Shown: positions 5,695 to 6,126 of the stretch, in pieces
Layout: each line of letters opens with the position of its first letter
How positions within the stretch are numbered: the stretch's first letter is position 1
Assembly: GCA_012842035.1 (NCBI GenBank)
Contig: DUTO01000220.1
Span: 1 to 6,126 of the forward strand
Reading direction: 5' to 3'
From: Clostridia bacterium
GTDB lineage: Bacteria > Bacillota > Peptococcia > DRI-13 > DTU073
DNA length: 6,126 nucleotides
Program-made: the position numbers and the translations under genes
The notes under the pieces: model-generated
The model's database searches: none
What the model was told of the DNA's origin: nothing
Seen by the model: the letters and a program-made list of their open reading frames with translations, nothing else

Positions 5695-6126
5695 CTACTT
5701 AGTTTTAGGATTCTGAGGTATCCTTAAAAGAAGGTCATCAATAATTCCATATTTTTTAGCTTCTTCAGCATCCATAAAACGATCGCGTTCCGTATCTTCC
5801 GCAATTCGCTTTATGGGCTGCCCGGTATTCTCGGCTAATATTTTATTTAATTTCTCTTTGATATGAATAATTCTTTTGGCATGGATTTCAATATCTGTAG
5901 CCTGACCTGTAGCTCCCCCAGATGGTTGATGAATCATAATTTCCGCATTGGGAAGCGCAAACCGTTTTCCTTTTGTTCCGGCCGCCAAAAGAAAAGCACC
6001 CATAGAGGCAGCTAACCCTACACAAATTGTAGAAACATCTGCCCTAATATATTGCATAGTATCATAAATTGCCATTCCGGCAGTAATCGAACCACCGGGA
6101 CTATTAATATATAAAGAAATATCTTT
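5695..6126 (-). CDS. clpP: ATP-dependent Clp protease proteolytic subunit ClpP, 5' end beyond window
   Basis: This is the serine peptidase that forms the double-heptamer chamber of ClpXP. The reading frame is open to the right edge and 143 residues are visible, beginning KDISLYINSPGGSITAG. About 50 N-terminal residues and the start are outside the window, so the internal Met at 6075 is not the start. The catalytic triad is complete: Ser in AASMGAF (fragment residue 41), His in MIHQP (66) and Asp in ERDRF (115). The spacings of 25 and 49 equal those in E. coli ClpP. The oxyanion-loop SPGG is present. The stop TAG lies 15 bp before clpX. The presence of clpP directly upstream of clpX is typical of Clostridia; in B. 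subtilis clpP is located elsewhere. Confidence 0.97.
   Translation of the reverse strand, partial: KDISLYINSPGGSITAGMAIYDTMQYIRADVSTICVGLAASMGAFLLAAGTKGKRFALPNAEIMIHQPSGGATGQATDIEIHAKRIIHIKEKLNKILAENTGQPIKRIAEDTERDRFMDAEEAKKYGIIDDLLLRIPQNPKTK

Overview
The window is AT-rich DNA from an endospore-forming, low-G+C Firmicute, most likely a Clostridia/Peptococcaceae-type lineage. The evidence is a clpP-clpX-lonB-lon protease locus in the Firmicute order, the forespore-associated protease LonB, a short alpha/beta-type small acid-soluble spore protein (SASP), and Gram-positive ribosome-binding sites. The lineage is an inference from protein character; no 16S or other marker is present.

Layout, right to left on the minus strand. 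The 3' part of clpP (start lies beyond the right edge) is followed after 15 bp by a complete clpX; the two form a tight operon encoding the peptidase and the unfoldase of ClpXP. The clpX transcript then meets a perfect 30-bp palindrome with T-runs on both sides, a bidirectional terminator shared with the convergent plus-strand SASP gene (4147-4341). A 169-bp AT-rich divergent region (3978-4146) separates the SASP gene from lonB. LonB is a complete membrane-anchored ATP-dependent protease, followed after 64 bp by lon (LonA), whose last few dozen codons lie beyond the left edge. No stretch longer than 300 bases lacks a gene.

Working together: ClpXP, LonA and LonB are the ATP-dependent proteolysis systems of the cell. 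LonB and the SASP belong to sporulation. On the lonB side, the divergent region carries a sequence close to the published Bacillus sigma-G consensus (GGATA, 18 bp, CATGCTA). It also carries a possible five-codon minicistron whose stop overlaps the lonB start (TAATG). The lonB and SASP leaders share a nearly identical block (AACAATAG, then a G-rich run, then ATG) in inverted orientation. This suggests that the SASP gene and lonB form a divergent sporulation module placed inside a housekeeping protease locus. The terminator suggests that clpPX and lonB are separate transcription units.

I found no clearly new biological system. The most informative region is the lonB/SASP divergent control region, together with the unusual cysteine-containing SASP.
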